64,000 nucleotides of DNA from Candidatus Eubacterium faecigallinarum (GCA_019115455.1 DXDN01000001.1:1-64000), one strand, 5' to 3'. Positions 32,474 to 45,353 are shown, counted from the first letter of the stretch. The notes: generated by a model from the letters alone, not told the origin. Numbers and translations: made by a program.

Positions 32474-33544
32474 TTACTTTTCCTTTCTGCTTTTTTCTAC
32501 TGCTTCCCACAAACCGTTGAGATAGCATACTCCCAGCGCTCTGTCATAGAGTCCGTAACCTGGACGGGCAACCTCGCCCCATATCATTCTGCCGTGGTCG
32601 GGGCGAACATATCCGTCGAATCCGACCTCCTGCAAAGCCTTAACTATCTCATACATATCCAGTGAGCCTGCGGCGCTTTCGTGAGCAGTTTCGTTAAACC
32701 ACTGGTTATTTATGGAAACATTGCGCAGATGAGCAAAATATATGCGGTCTGATGCGGCTTTTATAATATCCACTATATCATTGTCAGGGCTTGCGCCGAG
32801 GGAACCAGTGCAAAGCGTAATGCCGTTATACTTGCTGGGCACCATATTAAGAAGCTTTTCAATAGCTTCTTTTCCTGTAATAATTCTCGGCAGTCCGAAA
32901 ATCGGCCAGGGCGGATCATCGGGATGTATCGCCATTTTAACGTCACATTCCTCGCACACCGGCATAATAGCGTCAAGAAAATATTTAAGATTTTCCCAAA
33001 GGTCATCAGCGGTAATGCCCTTGTATTTTTCAAACAGCTCCTTGATCTCGCCCATGCGCTCGGTTTCCCAGCCCGGCATAGCGTAACCGTTTGAATTGTC
33101 GTCTATCTCCCTGAACATATCCTCAGGTGACTTGCCCTCCACCTGCTTACCGTCATAGCAAAGGCAGGTTGAGCCGTCGGGCAACGGCATATAAAGGTCC
33201 GTTCTTGTCCAGTCGAAAACCGGCATAAAGTTATAACAAATTACCTTTACGCCAACTTTGGCAAGATTTCTGATTGATGTTTTGTAATTCTCAATCAGCC
33301 TGTCGCGGGACGGCAGGCCGAGCTTGATATCTTCGTGCACATTTACACTTTCTATACACTCCATAGTAAGCCCGGCGGCAGTAATTTCATCATACATTTT
33401 CTGCACGTCGTCCATCTCCCAGGCTTCGCCTGCCGGAAGATAGTGAAGCGCCGGAACAACGCCGGTAACTCCGGGTATCTGCTTAATCTGGCTAAGGGTA
33501 ACGGTATCCTTGTCGCTGCCAAACCAGCGGAATGTCATCTGCAT
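32474..33544 (-). CDS. uxuA: Mannonate dehydratase
   Basis: A 356-residue UxuA, which dehydrates D-mannonate to 2-keto-3-deoxygluconate in glucuronate breakdown. The TIM-barrel metal ligands sit in CNFMPVFDW-like CYNFMPVFDWTRTDL, MAIHPDDPPWPIFGLPRI, LCTGSLGASPDND, FAHLRN and VRPDHGRMIWGE. An AAGGAGG ribosome binding site precedes the ATG. It leads the transcript with the reductase and GH30 genes. The glucuronate isomerase and the KDG kinase and aldolase are not in the window. Confidence 0.96.
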   Translation of the reverse strand: MQMTFRWFGSDKDTVTLSQIKQIPGVTGVVPALHYLPAGEAWEMDDVQKMYDEITAAGLTMECIESVNVHEDIKLGLPSRDRLIENYKTSIRNLAKVGVKVICYNFMPVFDWTRTDLYMPLPDGSTCLCYDGKQVEGKSPEDMFREIDDNSNGYAMPGWETERMGEIKELFEKYKGITADDLWENLKYFLDAIMPVCEECDVKMAIHPDDPPWPIFGLPRIITGKEAIEKLLNMVPSKYNGITLCTGSLGASPDNDIVDIIKAASDRIYFAHLRNVSINNQWFNETAHESAAGSLDMYEIVKALQEVGFDGYVRPDHGRMIWGEVARPGYGLYDRALGVCYLNGLWEAVEKSRKEK

Positions 33545-33617
33545 GTTTTTCAGCCTCCTTGTTTTTTTTATTTAACAAATTTATTTTATCATATCGCATA
33601 ATCCCTTTCAAGGCAAA

Positions 33618-34592
33618 TTATGATTTTCTTCTTACGATATATGAGGCACTGAGGACGCATTTGTCCGCATCCATTTCGTGACTTTCGGTCTTATTGATTA
33701 TTTCAAACCCGTCAAATTCGCTTTCTTCACTATAGGTCATTTTCTTCTGTGCCAGCTCAAGGAGCTCACTGTCGCTGAGCATCCTCGCTGTTGACTGAAG
33801 ATACTGCTCACGCGTGGTGGTGATGCCGATGGGAAGTTTTGTATCCTTAACAGTCAGCCAGGTTTCGCTCTCCTGGGATATATCGCCGGTTTTCTTGTTA
33901 AAATAAAGCGGTATATCGGCATTGAAAAAGTGAATACGGCTATAATCCTTAACGCCCTTAACGGTTATGTCTTTCTGCTCTCTGTATGCCACCACCTGGA
34001 GCTCTTTTCTGAAAACGTTTATGCCCTTGAGCTTATCCTCGTCGCCGTCCTTGTCGGCGGTACGCACCTCATTTATTTCCACACGTGCCGTTGAGCCGTT
34101 CTTATTTATGTGCACCCACGATATTTCCTCAAAATCGCTCATCATATTCCAGCACACATCGTCCCTGCTGACGCTGCTCCACATCACGCCGGGGCTTATA
34201 TTGTTGTCCTCAAGCCAGGCATACATAGTGGTATCGCTGATTTGCTCATTGCCGACTATCTCAACATTCCAGATAAAACAGCTGAGAAATGAAACGATAA
34301 CGGTAAACGCCAGCATGCCCACAAAAAATCCGATACGATTCTTCAGCGGAAGCAGTAAAAAGGGCAGACCTTTTCTTTTGATTACCCTGACTTTTCCGCC
34401 GTGGCGAAAAGCGTAATGATGAAGCTTCTTATAAGTTCTAAGGTTACAGCAGGCGTCAAAGCCGTCGGAATCAGCCGCAACGTCACGTATCTGTATACCG
34501 TCGGAAAAACACTCCGTAAGAAAATTCTCGGCAAAGCCGCCTCTAAACGAAAAGCGAACATAGCCGAAAATCCATCTAAACAACCAGGTCAA
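33618..34592 (-). CDS. yqfD: Sporulation protein YqfD
   Basis: A 324-residue membrane protein, one transmembrane helix at about residues 85-110 (GFFVGMLAFTVIVSFLSCFIW), followed by the strand IWNVEIVGNEQIS typical of YqfD. In spore formers the sigma-E-controlled yqfC-yqfD pair acts at stage IV (cortex). Its start overlaps the yqfC stop by four bases. The same pair usually precedes phoH; here the region downstream holds uxuA instead. Confidence 0.88.
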   Translation of the reverse strand: MTWLFRWIFGYVRFSFRGGFAENFLTECFSDGIQIRDVAADSDGFDACCNLRTYKKLHHYAFRHGGKVRVIKRKGLPFLLLPLKNRIGFFVGMLAFTVIVSFLSCFIWNVEIVGNEQISDTTMYAWLEDNNISPGVMWSSVSRDDVCWNMMSDFEEISWVHINKNGSTARVEINEVRTADKDGDEDKLKGINVFRKELQVVAYREQKDITVKGVKDYSRIHFFNADIPLYFNKKTGDISQESETWLTVKDTKLPIGITTTREQYLQSTARMLSDSELLELAQKKMTYSEESEFDGFEIINKTESHEMDADKCVLSASYIVRRKS

Positions 34593-34849
34593 GACGAAAA
34601 CTCCATTGAAATAATATTGCCTTCCACTACTGCTCCCTCTCTGGTAAATGAATTTATGTGAAGGTCATCGCCGAAAAACGTGATTATCTGCGAGCCGAGG
34701 CTGAGGGTTATTTTGTCGTTTGAGTATTCCACTATGCTTTGCAGTCCGTCCACAAGACATTCGCTGCCGTTCATTTCAATCCTTGGCTTTCCGAAATAAT
34801 AATCACAGGACTGGGGCACAATTTTTTCCTTAAGCTTTACCTTTTTCAT
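34589..34849 (-). CDS. yqfC: YabP/YqfC family sporulation protein
   Basis: An 86-residue beta-rich protein. MNGSECLVDGLQSIVEYSNDKITLSL and the following ITFFGDDLHINSF are the family pattern. It is paired with yqfD by a four-base overlap and is part of the evidence that this organism forms endospores. Confidence 0.87.
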   Translation of the reverse strand: MKKVKLKEKIVPQSCDYYFGKPRIEMNGSECLVDGLQSIVEYSNDKITLSLGSQIITFFGDDLHINSFTREGAVVEGNIISMEFSS

Positions 34850-34894
34850 TTTATCACCAGTAAATTCTATGCAGCCGAGCGTGATAAAAGAATA

Positions 34895-34935
34895 GATCAG
34901 GTCAGAATATTCCGACCTGATCCTGATATTTTATA
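34895..34935 (-). terminator. Hairpin between mfd and yqfC
   Basis: GATCAGGTC (34895-34903) pairs with GACCTGATC (34914-34922), and the minus-strand side is followed by TATTCTTTT. It likely ends the pth-mfd transcript. Confidence 0.65.
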
Positions 34936-34971
34936 TTTACTATATAGACGATAAATATTTGAGTTATAAAA

Positions 34972-37900
34972 TCATTGGGGCATATCCGACTGATTCTGCT
35001 CCTTAATATACTGCTTTGCCTGCCTCATAAGCTTAAGGGTTTCCCTGAGTGTTTCAATATTTGACTCCTCAGCTGTCAGTTTGACCGCAATATACGGCTT
35101 TTTGCCGGCGGAAAGAGTAACTCTGCCCTTCATAAAGGCATTGAGCATAGCAACTGTTTTAAGCTCCACATCCGGCGAATAGAAAAGAAGTGAGCCGTTT
35201 CTCTGCACCACGTCGGTAATATTGAGCTCAACCGCCGTATTCCTAAGCAGCGCAATCTCGATAAGTCCCCACACCGCCCCGGGCGGAGAGCCGAAACGGT
35301 CTGTAAGCTCATTATATACGTCATTGGCGTCATCATCATTTCTGATATTGGCTATGCGCTTATACATTTCAAGCCGCTGGGCCGTGGACGAAATATATTC
35401 CTGAGGGATATGAGCGTCGATAGCAACGTCGATAAGGCACTCTTTTTCCTCGGTCTCCTCTTCCTTAATCTCGCCCTTTTCCATAGCCACAGCCTCGCCG
35501 AGGAGCTTAAGATACATATCGTATCCGACAGCCTCCATATGCCCGTGCTGTCTGTTGCCAAGAAGAGAGCCTGCGCCTCTTATTTCAAGGTCACGCATAG
35601 CAATCTTAAATCCTGAACCGAATTCCGTATATTCCCTGATAGCCTCTAATCGCTTAGTGGCAATGTCGGAAAGCTCACGTCCCCTGGTAAAGGTGAAATA
35701 TGCATATGCCCTCCTTGATGACCTGCCTACCCTGCCCCTAATTTGATGCAGCTGAGCAAGCCCCATTCTGTCGGCTTTTTCTATTATGAGGGTGTTGCAG
35801 TTTGGCACGTCAACACCTGTTTCAATAATGGTGGTGCACACAAGGATGTCAATCTCGCCGTTTAAAAGCTGGTTCCACACGTTGGAAAGCTGTTCTTCGG
35901 TCATTCTGCCGTGGGCGATACCGACTCTTGCCTGAGGCAGGGATTTCTTGATATGCATTGCCTTGTGCTCAATGGTGTCGATACTGTTATGAAGATAATA
36001 GCACTGGCCGCCCCTGTTTATCTCCCGCTCCATTGCTTCCATGAGGATATCGTTGTCGTATTCGATAACATACGTCTGAACAGGCTGTCTTTCGCCGGGG
36101 GCTTCCTCCAGCAGGCTCATATCACGTATGCCGCTCATCGCCATATTAAGGGTTCTCGGAATAGGTGTGGCAGACAGTGTAAGAACATCTACACGGGGGA
36201 ATTTTTCCTTGATTTTTTCTTTCTGTGCCACTCCGAACCGCTGTTCCTCGTCAACTATAAGCAGTCCCAAATCCTTAAAGCTGATATTCCTGCCCAGGAG
36301 TTTGTGCGTTCCTATAAGAACATCCACATTTCCGTCGGCAAGACGCTTTAGTATTTCCTTTTGCTTTGACGGTTTAACGAATCTTGATATCATTTCCACA
36401 TTAAGGGCATATGGCTCAAACCGCTTTAACGCCGTCTGAAAATGCTGCATCGCAAGCACCGTTGTGGGCACAAGAATGGCGCACTGCTTACCGTCCGTTA
36501 CGCATTTGAACACGGCTCTCAGGGCAACCTCCGTTTTGCCGAATCCAACATCGCCGCAAAGCAGTCTGTCCATAGGCGCCGATTTTTCCATATCGCCCTT
36601 GATTTCCTCACTGCATCTGAGCTGATCGTCGGTTTCCTCATACTCAAACCTAAGCTCGAAGTCACGCTGAAGGTCGCCGTCAGGGGAAAAGGCAAAGCCC
36701 TTGGTGCTCATTCTCTTGGCATAAAGGGCAATAAGCTCCTTCGCCATATCCTTAACTGAGGAGCGGACTCTCGATTTTGTCTTTTTCCAGTCAGCTGAGC
36801 CCAGGCGGTTGATTTTAACACGGCTGTCCTCGCCCGGTCCTATATACTTTGACACCAGGTCAAGCTGTGTTACAGGCACGTAAAGCGTGTCGCCCTTGGC
36901 GTAACTGATTTTAATGTAATCTTTTTTTACCTTGTTTATTTCCAGAGCGTTTATGCCCTCAAACACTCCGATACCGTGAACATTGTGTACAATATAATCT
37001 CCCACGTGAAGCTCGTCAAGGGAATGAAAAGCATTCTTGGCAGGAGCTTTTTTCTTTTTCTTTGAGCTTTGATTAGACCTTGAATGGGTCATCAAAGCAA
37101 ATTTTATCTGGGAGAACTGAAATCCGGCAGGCATTGTGCCCGTTATTACGTTTATCGCCTTTTGCCGGAACTCCGACGGATATTTGTCAAAAAATACCGA
37201 GTCATATCCCATATCCCTGATATCCTCGGCAAGGGCTCTTGCGGCTCGAACTGTGCCAGCCATAATACAAATAGTATATCCGCCCTTGACAAGTCCGAAC
37301 AACTCGTCCTTAAGCTGTGAAAGCGTACCGTTCCAGGGATTGAAGCTCTGCAAAGTAAAGTTTGCAAGATATTTAACCGGGGTGTCAAAGCTGCCCCTGG
37401 GAAGCGAGTCCATATATACGGCGTTATCTTTTTCATAAACAGCCGTAAGTTCGTCAAAATTCAGCGAGAATTTATCAAGCCCCTTACAAAGGGTACCGTC
37501 CTCCACAAACCATTTCAAATCCTCGGTATTCAGGCGTTCCTGCTTAAGGCATCGCTCTTTTACCCTGGCGCTTTCCACCACAAAAAGTTTGCCCTGAAAA
37601 TAGTCAAACACACCCTTTGACTCATAGCAAAGCGGCAGATATTTGTCAAGGCAGTTAATCTGCTGAGCGTTTCTGAGTTTATCGCAGTCGGCATAAAGCT
37701 TCTCGCGAGCCTTGATTGCTTTGCCCTTAAGCGACGAAGCAACTTTTTCAATTTTCATTGCCAAGTCTTCGGCGCTGTCGAAAAGCACCTCATTTGCAGG
37801 TGTTATACTGATAAGGTCAAGGCTTTTGTTTCTACGCTGAGTATAAATATCGAAGGAAGATATGGTATCAATACTGTCTCCCCAAAGCTCAATTCTCACC

Positions 37901-38463
37901 GGCTCATCAAGATATGCCGGGAAAATATCAATGATTCCGCCTCTTACGGCGAACTGACTTGTGCCGTCCACCTGGTCATATCTGACGTACCCAGCGCTGA
38001 CCAGCATTTCTTCCAGCGCAGTCACATTGATTTCATCGCCCACGGACAGCGTGAAGCTTCTTTTCTTCAGCTCCTCAGGGGGCATGGTGTACTGGCACGC
38101 TGCGTTTGCAGACATTACTACGGCGGAAAAATCTCCGCTAAGTAAGCGGGAAAGAACGCCGAGCCTTATATGCTCGAATTCACGGCTGACTCCGGCAACC
38201 TCAACAAATGTAAACTCCCTTGACGGATAGAGCAGCACCCCATCCTGAAGCTGGGAAAGGCTCTCCTGCATACGAACGGCAGTTGCCTCGTCAGGAGTTA
38301 TAACAAATGCTTTTGAGCCTTCCTCGCATATCGAGTGGATAACCATACATTTTGCAATATCTGGAAGACCTATAGCCCCGACGGGAGAATTGAGGGTATC
38401 AATACTCCTGCCGAGGCCTGCAAAATCTTTACTCTTATTAAATTCTTTTGAAAAACAGGACAT
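34972..38463 (-). CDS. mfd: Transcription-repair coupling factor
   Basis: A 1163-residue Mfd, the ATPase that removes stalled RNA polymerase from damaged DNA and recruits UvrA. An N-terminal UvrB-homology region (FDIFPAYLDEPVRIELWGD-type block) is followed by the RNA polymerase-interacting Tudor-like domain (LHVGDYIVHNVHGIGVFEGI), the RecG-like helicase (Walker A GDVGFGKTEVALRA, DEEQRFG, SATPIPRTLNMAM) and the C-terminal TRCF domain. It lies 13 bases after pth, a common gene pair in Firmicutes. Confidence 0.97.
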   Translation of the reverse strand: MSCFSKEFNKSKDFAGLGRSIDTLNSPVGAIGLPDIAKCMVIHSICEEGSKAFVITPDEATAVRMQESLSQLQDGVLLYPSREFTFVEVAGVSREFEHIRLGVLSRLLSGDFSAVVMSANAACQYTMPPEELKKRSFTLSVGDEINVTALEEMLVSAGYVRYDQVDGTSQFAVRGGIIDIFPAYLDEPVRIELWGDSIDTISSFDIYTQRRNKSLDLISITPANEVLFDSAEDLAMKIEKVASSLKGKAIKAREKLYADCDKLRNAQQINCLDKYLPLCYESKGVFDYFQGKLFVVESARVKERCLKQERLNTEDLKWFVEDGTLCKGLDKFSLNFDELTAVYEKDNAVYMDSLPRGSFDTPVKYLANFTLQSFNPWNGTLSQLKDELFGLVKGGYTICIMAGTVRAARALAEDIRDMGYDSVFFDKYPSEFRQKAINVITGTMPAGFQFSQIKFALMTHSRSNQSSKKKKKAPAKNAFHSLDELHVGDYIVHNVHGIGVFEGINALEINKVKKDYIKISYAKGDTLYVPVTQLDLVSKYIGPGEDSRVKINRLGSADWKKTKSRVRSSVKDMAKELIALYAKRMSTKGFAFSPDGDLQRDFELRFEYEETDDQLRCSEEIKGDMEKSAPMDRLLCGDVGFGKTEVALRAVFKCVTDGKQCAILVPTTVLAMQHFQTALKRFEPYALNVEMISRFVKPSKQKEILKRLADGNVDVLIGTHKLLGRNISFKDLGLLIVDEEQRFGVAQKEKIKEKFPRVDVLTLSATPIPRTLNMAMSGIRDMSLLEEAPGERQPVQTYVIEYDNDILMEAMEREINRGGQCYYLHNSIDTIEHKAMHIKKSLPQARVGIAHGRMTEEQLSNVWNQLLNGEIDILVCTTIIETGVDVPNCNTLIIEKADRMGLAQLHQIRGRVGRSSRRAYAYFTFTRGRELSDIATKRLEAIREYTEFGSGFKIAMRDLEIRGAGSLLGNRQHGHMEAVGYDMYLKLLGEAVAMEKGEIKEEETEEKECLIDVAIDAHIPQEYISSTAQRLEMYKRIANIRNDDDANDVYNELTDRFGSPPGAVWGLIEIALLRNTAVELNITDVVQRNGSLLFYSPDVELKTVAMLNAFMKGRVTLSAGKKPYIAVKLTAEESNIETLRETLKLMRQAKQYIKEQNQSDMPQ

Positions 38464-38476
38464 ACCGTCTGCCCCT

Positions 38477-39082
38477 TTACGAATTATATAAATTCATCGC
38501 CTTGTCAATCTCGTCACTGACAATAAGGCGAACTGCTTTCGTACTGTTTTCAAGGGCGGTTTTAAGGTCTTTTTCAAGCTCTGCCGGAAATCTTCCCAGC
38601 ACCCACGCCGCCAAATCATATTCAGGATTAGGCTTTTTGCCCACACCTATTTTAACTCTTGGAAAATTCTCGCTTCCTAAATGGCTGATTATACTTTTTA
38701 TGCCGTTGTGACCCCCTGCCGAGCCCTTGCGGCGTATGCGTGTCTTGCCCACGTCCAGCGAGATATCATCATACACTACAATAATTTTTTCAGGCGGCAC
38801 CTTATAAAATTTTGCCGCTTCTCCCACCGCTTCGCCGCTGGCATTCATCATAGTCTGAGGCTTCATAACAAGACACCTTTTGCCGCCTATGTTCACATCG
38901 CTGACAAGAGCATGGTGCTTGAGCCGCTTGATATCAAAGCCCTCTTCAATTGCCAGTAAATCCATTGCCAAAAAACCGGCGTTATGGCGTGTCATCTCAT
39001 AACGTGCGCCGGGATTGCCGAGCCCCACTATAATATAATCGTATGAGGCACTGTTAAATTGTTTCTTCCTGGTCAGAAACAT
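38477..39082 (-). CDS. pth: Peptidyl-tRNA hydrolase
   Basis: A 201-residue Pth, which recycles peptidyl-tRNA dropped by ribosomes. The motifs IVGLGNPGARYEMTRHNAGF (catalytic His in RHN), KPQTMMNASGEAV, VYDDISLDVGKTRIRRKGSAGGHNGIKSI are complete. About 13 residues precede the usual start (MFLTRKKQFNSAS), but GGAGAAAG upstream of the ATG at 39082 supports this start. mfd follows. Confidence 0.97.
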   Translation of the reverse strand: MFLTRKKQFNSASYDYIIVGLGNPGARYEMTRHNAGFLAMDLLAIEEGFDIKRLKHHALVSDVNIGGKRCLVMKPQTMMNASGEAVGEAAKFYKVPPEKIIVVYDDISLDVGKTRIRRKGSAGGHNGIKSIISHLGSENFPRVKIGVGKKPNPEYDLAAWVLGRFPAELEKDLKTALENSTKAVRLIVSDEIDKAMNLYNS

Positions 39083-39109
39083 TTTCTTTCTCCGTTCTTT
39101 TTACAGTAC

Positions 39110-39144
39110 AAAAAAGCGTGCAATAGCATTCAGCCGGTGCACGC
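39110..39144 (-). terminator. Terminator after the radical SAM gene
   Basis: GCGTGCA (39116-39122) pairs with TGCACGC (39138-39144); on the minus strand TTTTTT follows. It ends the 39168-40595 gene. Confidence 0.8.
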
Positions 39145-39167
39145 CGTTTGTAAAATCAACAAACAGA

Positions 39168-40595
39168 TTACTCTGTTTTTTCAAATTCGCTGAAGAGTCT
39201 TTCCTCATCAGGAATTTCAAAATTATACATATTTTCGTCCTTGATATGGTTCTTGATGAACTTATCCCTGTCAAAGAGCTCATCTGCCTTAACTTTCCAT
39301 GCCTTAGCGGCTGCTATAGTTTTGTCAAACAGCTCGTTGGCACTTTCCGGATTTTCCATCTCAGTTGAATAAGCGCCGGTTTCGCTGACCATTTTACTGA
39401 TAGCTCCCGGATTATCGAGCACCGGACAAGGGCGAAGCATATTGTTGTTAAACGGCTGATTTTTCTTATAAGCCATAAACAGCGGACTCTTAAGAGCGTC
39501 AAGAACAGAACAGTTCTTGATATTAACATTTGAATAGTGAACAAAGGCACAAGGCTCGCAGTCGCCGTTTGCATTAATATGGAAATAATGTCTGCCGCCG
39601 GCAATACAGCCCTGTACATATTCGCCGTCATTCCAGAAATCAAGGGCAAAAATCGGCTTAGTATGTCTCCACTCATGCATTTTCTTATACATAGTGGCAC
39701 GCTGCTCGGGTGATACCATAAGATCGGTAACAGCGCCGTTACCTGTGGGCATATAGGTAAAGAACCATGCAAACATTACGCCCTGGTCGATAAGCCAATC
39801 CATATATTCGTCAGAAGCAAGCACGTCGGTATTCTTGCTGGTATAGCAAAGTGACGCACCGAAGGGGATACCCCTGTCTTTAAGGCGCTTCATTGCAGCG
39901 GTACATTTTTTGAATGTGCCCTCGCCGCGTCTGAAATCGTTTTCCTCCTCGTAGCCCTCAATTGAGAATGCCGGAAGGAAGTTACCTACTTCGCCAATCT
40001 CATCGGCAAAGCTGTCGTCAATAAGAGTTCCGTTTGTAAAGCTCATAAAGATACAATCCGGATTCTCTCTGCAAAGGCGCATAATATCGTTTCTTCTGAT
40101 AGTGGGCTCGCCGCCTGTGTAAAGATACATATATGTGCCAAGCTCTTTACCCTCACGGATAATTTTAGCCAGTTCATCATAAGAAAGCTGACTGTTCTTG
40201 CCGTACTCGGCAGCCCAGCAGCCCGTGCAATGAAGATTGCAGGCAGCGGTGGGATCCATAAGAATAGCCCAAGGCACGTTGCAGCCATGCTCTTCGATAG
40301 CCTTCATTCTTTTTGAATAGCTGTTTATTGCAACATTGAGGGCAGGGGGAACAAGTTTTTCCACCACGTGCTCGTTTGTATCGCAGATAAGCTTCTTTGC
40401 AAATATCATCCAGTTATTGTTCGGATCGTCCAGCACCTTATGAAGTCCTGCGTATGTACTTCTGTTTACCTTCTTCACATCAGCCATTTCAAGCAGGCTT
40501 AAGATTTTAGGTGCATTATTAAAGAAGTCCTTACGCGCATACTTAATAGCATTTTTAATTGCAATAGTCATTGCGGTTTCTTTTAATGATTTCAT
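39168..40595 (-). CDS. Radical SAM protein of unknown substrate
   Basis: A 475-residue protein. The radical SAM cluster motif is CNLHCTGC (Cys119, Cys123, Cys126), preceded by a 110-residue N-terminal region and followed by YLYTGGEPTIR. A C-terminal motif NANGDCEPCAFVHYSN resembles a short SPASM/twitch cluster site. The protein has no signal peptide. It stands alone between GH2 and pth, with its own terminator. ATG 40595 has AGAGAGGA upstream; the frame to 40655 begins without one. Radical SAM family membership is clear; the substrate is not. Confidence 0.85.
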   Translation of the reverse strand: MKSLKETAMTIAIKNAIKYARKDFFNNAPKILSLLEMADVKKVNRSTYAGLHKVLDDPNNNWMIFAKKLICDTNEHVVEKLVPPALNVAINSYSKRMKAIEEHGCNVPWAILMDPTAACNLHCTGCWAAEYGKNSQLSYDELAKIIREGKELGTYMYLYTGGEPTIRRNDIMRLCRENPDCIFMSFTNGTLIDDSFADEIGEVGNFLPAFSIEGYEEENDFRRGEGTFKKCTAAMKRLKDRGIPFGASLCYTSKNTDVLASDEYMDWLIDQGVMFAWFFTYMPTGNGAVTDLMVSPEQRATMYKKMHEWRHTKPIFALDFWNDGEYVQGCIAGGRHYFHINANGDCEPCAFVHYSNVNIKNCSVLDALKSPLFMAYKKNQPFNNNMLRPCPVLDNPGAISKMVSETGAYSTEMENPESANELFDKTIAAAKAWKVKADELFDRDKFIKNHIKDENMYNFEIPDEERLFSEFEKTE

Positions 40596-40744
40596 ACAAA
40601 ATCCTCTCTTATCATTACTGCGCCGGGGCATAAGTTCACAGGGCGCTGCAAACATCTATACGATTACTATTAAGAAATATATTCCTTTTAAATAAAAATG
40701 TCAAGTTAAAAATTCCTTTAGAGATACTCCTTCAGACAACACCG

Positions 40745-43807
<3,063 letters not shown>

Positions 43808-43850
43808 TTATTCTCCGTATTAATATAATCCGTATAAATTATAGTATTTA

Positions 43851-44468
43851 TTATCTTCTGTGAATTTTGCCTTCTTGGTACCCCTCCTGCTTAAGAGCGA
43901 CAGTGATACTTCGCAGCATGATTACCATGTCAAGCTTAAGCGACCAGTTATCGCAGTAAAGCTTGTCATATCTTATTTTTTTCATCAGCGATATTTCGTC
44001 CCTGCCGTTTATTTGAGCCATTCCGGTAAGTCCCGGTCTGAAACGGTAGATTCCGTATTCGAGCCTGAGCCTGTGCGCCCTCATCTCTGATGAGATAAGC
44101 GGCCTCGGTCCCACAAAGCTCATATCGCCTTTAAAAATATTCCAAAGCTGTGGCAATTCGTCAAGACTTGTTTTCCTGAGAATCTTGCCAACTTTTGTAA
44201 TATACTGTTCAGGATTTTCCAGCTGCCCGGTAGCAACATTGGGCGTATCATTCTTCATCGTCTGAAATTTATATATTTTGAACGGTTTTCCTCGTCTGCC
44301 CCGGCGCTCGTGTGAAAAAAACACGCTGCAATTAGGAGTGAGTATATTGGCTATACATATCAAAAGGAACAGCGGTGATAAAACTATCATACCAAAAAGC
44401 GACATGACAATATCAAACAGCCTCTTGAATTTTGTAGGGCCGAAATATTTTTTAAAAAAATCTTTCAT
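43851..44468 (-). CDS. Bacterial sugar transferase (polyprenyl-phosphate hexose-1-phosphate transferase)
   Basis: A 205-residue WbaP/EpsL-type transferase that loads the first sugar phosphate on undecaprenyl phosphate for exopolysaccharide or glycoprotein glycans. The membrane hairpin is KRLFDIVMSLFGMIVLSPLF. The catalytic region has SHERRGRRGKPFKIYKFQTM, KTSLDELPQLWNIFKGDMS and FVGPRPL. I chose ATG 44468, preceded by AAGGAAG. It is orphan here: no glycosyltransferases or flippase lie next to it. Confidence 0.92.
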   Translation of the reverse strand: MKDFFKKYFGPTKFKRLFDIVMSLFGMIVLSPLFLLICIANILTPNCSVFFSHERRGRRGKPFKIYKFQTMKNDTPNVATGQLENPEQYITKVGKILRKTSLDELPQLWNIFKGDMSFVGPRPLISSEMRAHRLRLEYGIYRFRPGLTGMAQINGRDEISLMKKIRYDKLYCDNWSLKLDMVIMLRSITVALKQEGYQEGKIHRR

Positions 44469-44612
44469 TGCAACTTCCTTGTAAAGCGGCGTTAAATTCA
44501 TCTTCCGTGCCGCCTGTACCCTGTAAAATATATACCCGGCAGGCAGGACCGGCGCCTGACTAAGCCGAGATTAAAAATCATCGAATTCAACATAATGTGC
44601 TTAATTTTGTTG

Positions 44613-44623
44613 ATTATACCACA
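44613..44623 (-). promoter_or_regulatory. Extended -10 element upstream of the sugar transferase
   Basis: On the minus strand TGGTATAAT carries an extended -10 (TGn-TATAAT, TATAAT at 44618-44613). The leader to the gene is about 140 bases and holds GC-rich inverted segments (44530-44565), which may fold; no known riboswitch was recognised. Confidence 0.4.
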
Positions 44624-44728
44624 TATAATTAAAATATGCAATTTTTTTATAATAATTTTAATTAGTATTGCCAAAATTATTTTTATTATATATAATTAGT
44701 TGGTAAAATTTTTAAAGGAGCTTTTAGT

Positions 44729-45325
44729 ATGAAAAAAACCTTATCCTTGGTCCTTGCGCTGATACTGTGTCTAAGCTTTACTGCCTGCTCAGGACCAAAT
44801 GCAGAAATGACAGAAGAAAACATCACCGAAACGGTTGCAACGGTTGAGACCGCTCTCAAGGAATTTGACACCGAAGCCCTTGACAAATACGTGGACTCAG
44901 CTACTCTTTCGGTAATTATAAAATATGCTGATGAGCACGAGCAGTTTTCACAGCTGGGAAAGGCAATATTTGAAAATCTCGAATTAGAAGTTAAGGAAAT
45001 AGACATTGATAACAAGACAGTAACCGTTACTGTAAAGAACAAGGATCTTTCCGAGGCAACCAGCGAATTTGCTGAAAAACTTCAGAGCAATTATTCAAAT
45101 TTCGCTCTGCTCAAAAAGCTCAACGACGACGCGTTCCTTGACGAAAAGCTCACCGAGCTTCAGGATAAAATCAACGCCTGCCAGATGATGGATTCGGGTG
45201 TTGACATAGTTTTAAATATCGAGCAGGACAGCAAGAATCTTGTTTTAAGCTTTGACGAGAATGCCGAGGACACCGTATCCGGAGGAGCTCTGTCCGCCAT
45301 TAAAAGTATTTACGGTATTGCATAA
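44729..45325 (+). CDS. Lipoprotein of unknown function
   Basis: A 198-residue lipoprotein with lipidated Cys20 (lipobox FTAC). The mature part has an NTF2/DUF4878-like outline: a helix (ENITETVATVETALKEFDTEALDKYV) followed by strands (LEVKEIDIDNKTVTVTVKNKDL) and further helices. This resemblance is weak and rests on pattern only. A GGAG ribosome binding site precedes the ATG. It stands alone just before secA on the same strand. Confidence 0.75.
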   Translation: MKKTLSLVLALILCLSFTACSGPNAEMTEENITETVATVETALKEFDTEALDKYVDSATLSVIIKYADEHEQFSQLGKAIFENLELEVKEIDIDNKTVTVTVKNKDLSEATSEFAEKLQSNYSNFALLKKLNDDAFLDEKLTELQDKINACQMMDSGVDIVLNIEQDSKNLVLSFDENAEDTVSGGALSAIKSIYGIA

Positions 45326-45353
45326 TATCTTATAATATTAATATAAAAAAATA

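Noticed and set aside
44500-44612. A riboswitch before the sugar transferase
   Set aside because: GC-rich inverted segments are present, but no known aptamer core could be recognised.
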